Positions 4,817 to 5,294 of a stretch of 5,294 bases of DNA are shown piece after piece. Position 1 is the stretch's first letter. Every line of letters starts with the position of its first letter. Source of the stretch: Planctomycetota bacterium (lineage in GTDB: Bacteria; Planctomycetota; UBA11346). The translations under genes and the position numbers were made by a program. The stretch lies in contig JAHEDF010000312.1 in NCBI GenBank assembly GCA_024641365.1, positions 1 to 5,294 on the forward strand, read 5' to 3'. Below the pieces are notes generated by a model. That model was not told the DNA's origin. It saw nothing but the letters and a program-made list of their open reading frames with translations, and did not search any database.

Positions 4817-5294
4817 ATGTTGATCGCTCGTTTATCAATCGCTACACGATTTTATTCTCTCTTGTTATTTGGTGCTCTTATTATTGGCACCTGTTCGTTT
4901 GCTAACGCTGAGGAAAAAGCTGAGCATGTCGAAATACACTTGCGTAATGGTGTAATTATTACAGGTGAATTAATCAGCAGTGATGACAATAATCTGACGG
5001 TTAAATCGTCTTCCGTAAGCAAAAGTGGTAAGGTCATTACAGCAACTATGCCTTATAAGCGCAGTGAAATTGCTGAGGTATTTAAATTGGCAAACCCTGA
5101 TGAACAATATCGTGAAAAAGAAGCCGCCGCTCACAGTGCAAAAGATCATCTGGCACTCGCATTGTGGTGTCGTGAAAAGGCTTTAACGGATTATGCAATA
5201 AAACACGCCAAACGAACCGTTGAGTTAGATGCATCTCAAGAAGTCGCGGTCAACATGTTAAGTGACGTCGATCTGGCGTTCGTTGATGGAAAGT
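4817..5294 (+). CDS. Secreted protein with beta-rich and TPR-like segments (3'-truncated)
   Basis: The frame stays open for 159 codons to the window edge. Residues 1-31 look like a Sec signal peptide: an early Arg, a hydrophobic core around SLLLFGALIIG, and a probable cut after Ala-Asn-Ala31 before Glu-Glu. Residues 37-90 (VEIHLRNGVIITGEL, then SEIAEVFKL) resemble the small beta-barrel, SH3/LSm-like segments that read an 'x-NG-x-x-x-G-x-L' strand pair. Residues about 106-150 (HLALALWCREKAL, then AIKHAKRTVELDA) look like a single TPR-like helical pair. I recall this secreted arrangement from Planctomycetota proteins of unknown function; no function is assigned. The start at 4817 is chosen because GGAG (4807-4810) precedes it by six bases; an in-frame ATG at 4805 has no ribosome site. 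The gene stands alone behind its own promoter, unlinked in function to the aromatic genes. Confidence 0.8.
   Translation, partial: MLIARLSIATRFYSLLLFGALIIGTCSFANAEEKAEHVEIHLRNGVIITGELISSDDNNLTVKSSSVSKSGKVITATMPYKRSEIAEVFKLANPDEQYREKEAAAHSAKDHLALALWCREKALTDYAIKHAKRTVELDASQEVAVNMLSDVDLAFVDGK

Noticed and set aside
4880..4900. Lipobox at Cys26 of the secreted protein
   Set aside because: The residues before the cysteine are Ile-Ile-Gly-Thr, and Thr at -1 is not typical of a lipobox. The Ala-Asn-Ala signal peptidase I site just downstream is a better fit.

Overview
The window looks like bacterial chromosomal backbone from an AT-leaning genome; TTA, AAA and ATT codons are frequent. It holds four recognisable housekeeping or biosynthetic genes and the start of a fifth, all on the + strand: a 5'-truncated plsX, a class I DAHP synthase (aroG/F/H type), greA, a bifunctional chorismate mutase/prephenate dehydratase (pheA), and a secreted protein that runs off the right edge. 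I see no transposase, integrase, CRISPR array, tRNA or rRNA. The organism cannot be fixed from sequence alone. The last protein (signal peptide, small beta-rich segment, then a short TPR-like helical segment) and the flavour of the GreA and PheA sequences recall Planctomycetota and relatives. That is an impression from memory, not a search result.

Layout. 1-1013: plsX, lacking only about the first seven codons. 1014-1300: an intergenic region that reads as a complete ribosome-mediated transcription attenuator. It has an 18-codon leader ORF, MPQFSFTWFSFYRDPRPD, with six aromatic residues in nine codons, three mutually exclusive pairings and a strong intrinsic terminator. 1301-2365: DAHP synthase, closed by a near-perfect 20-bp terminator hairpin. 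2494-2961: greA with a consensus ribosome binding site. 3031-4203: pheA, 69 bp downstream of greA and probably co-transcribed with it. 4204-4816: about 610 bp with no convincing gene, containing a decayed AGAGG-rich inverted repeat and another imperfect inverted repeat. 4817-5294: N-terminal part of the secreted protein, behind an extended -10 promoter.

How the parts fit. DAHP synthase catalyses the first committed step of the shikimate pathway. PheA takes the end product, chorismate, to phenylpyruvate. The two therefore bracket the route to phenylalanine, with greA lodged between them. The leader ORF carries Phe, Trp and Tyr codons, as expected for control of an enzyme that feeds all three aromatic amino acids. 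The attenuator is the most notable element here: the control mechanism is classical, but I do not know of this leader peptide having been described upstream of a DAHP synthase.
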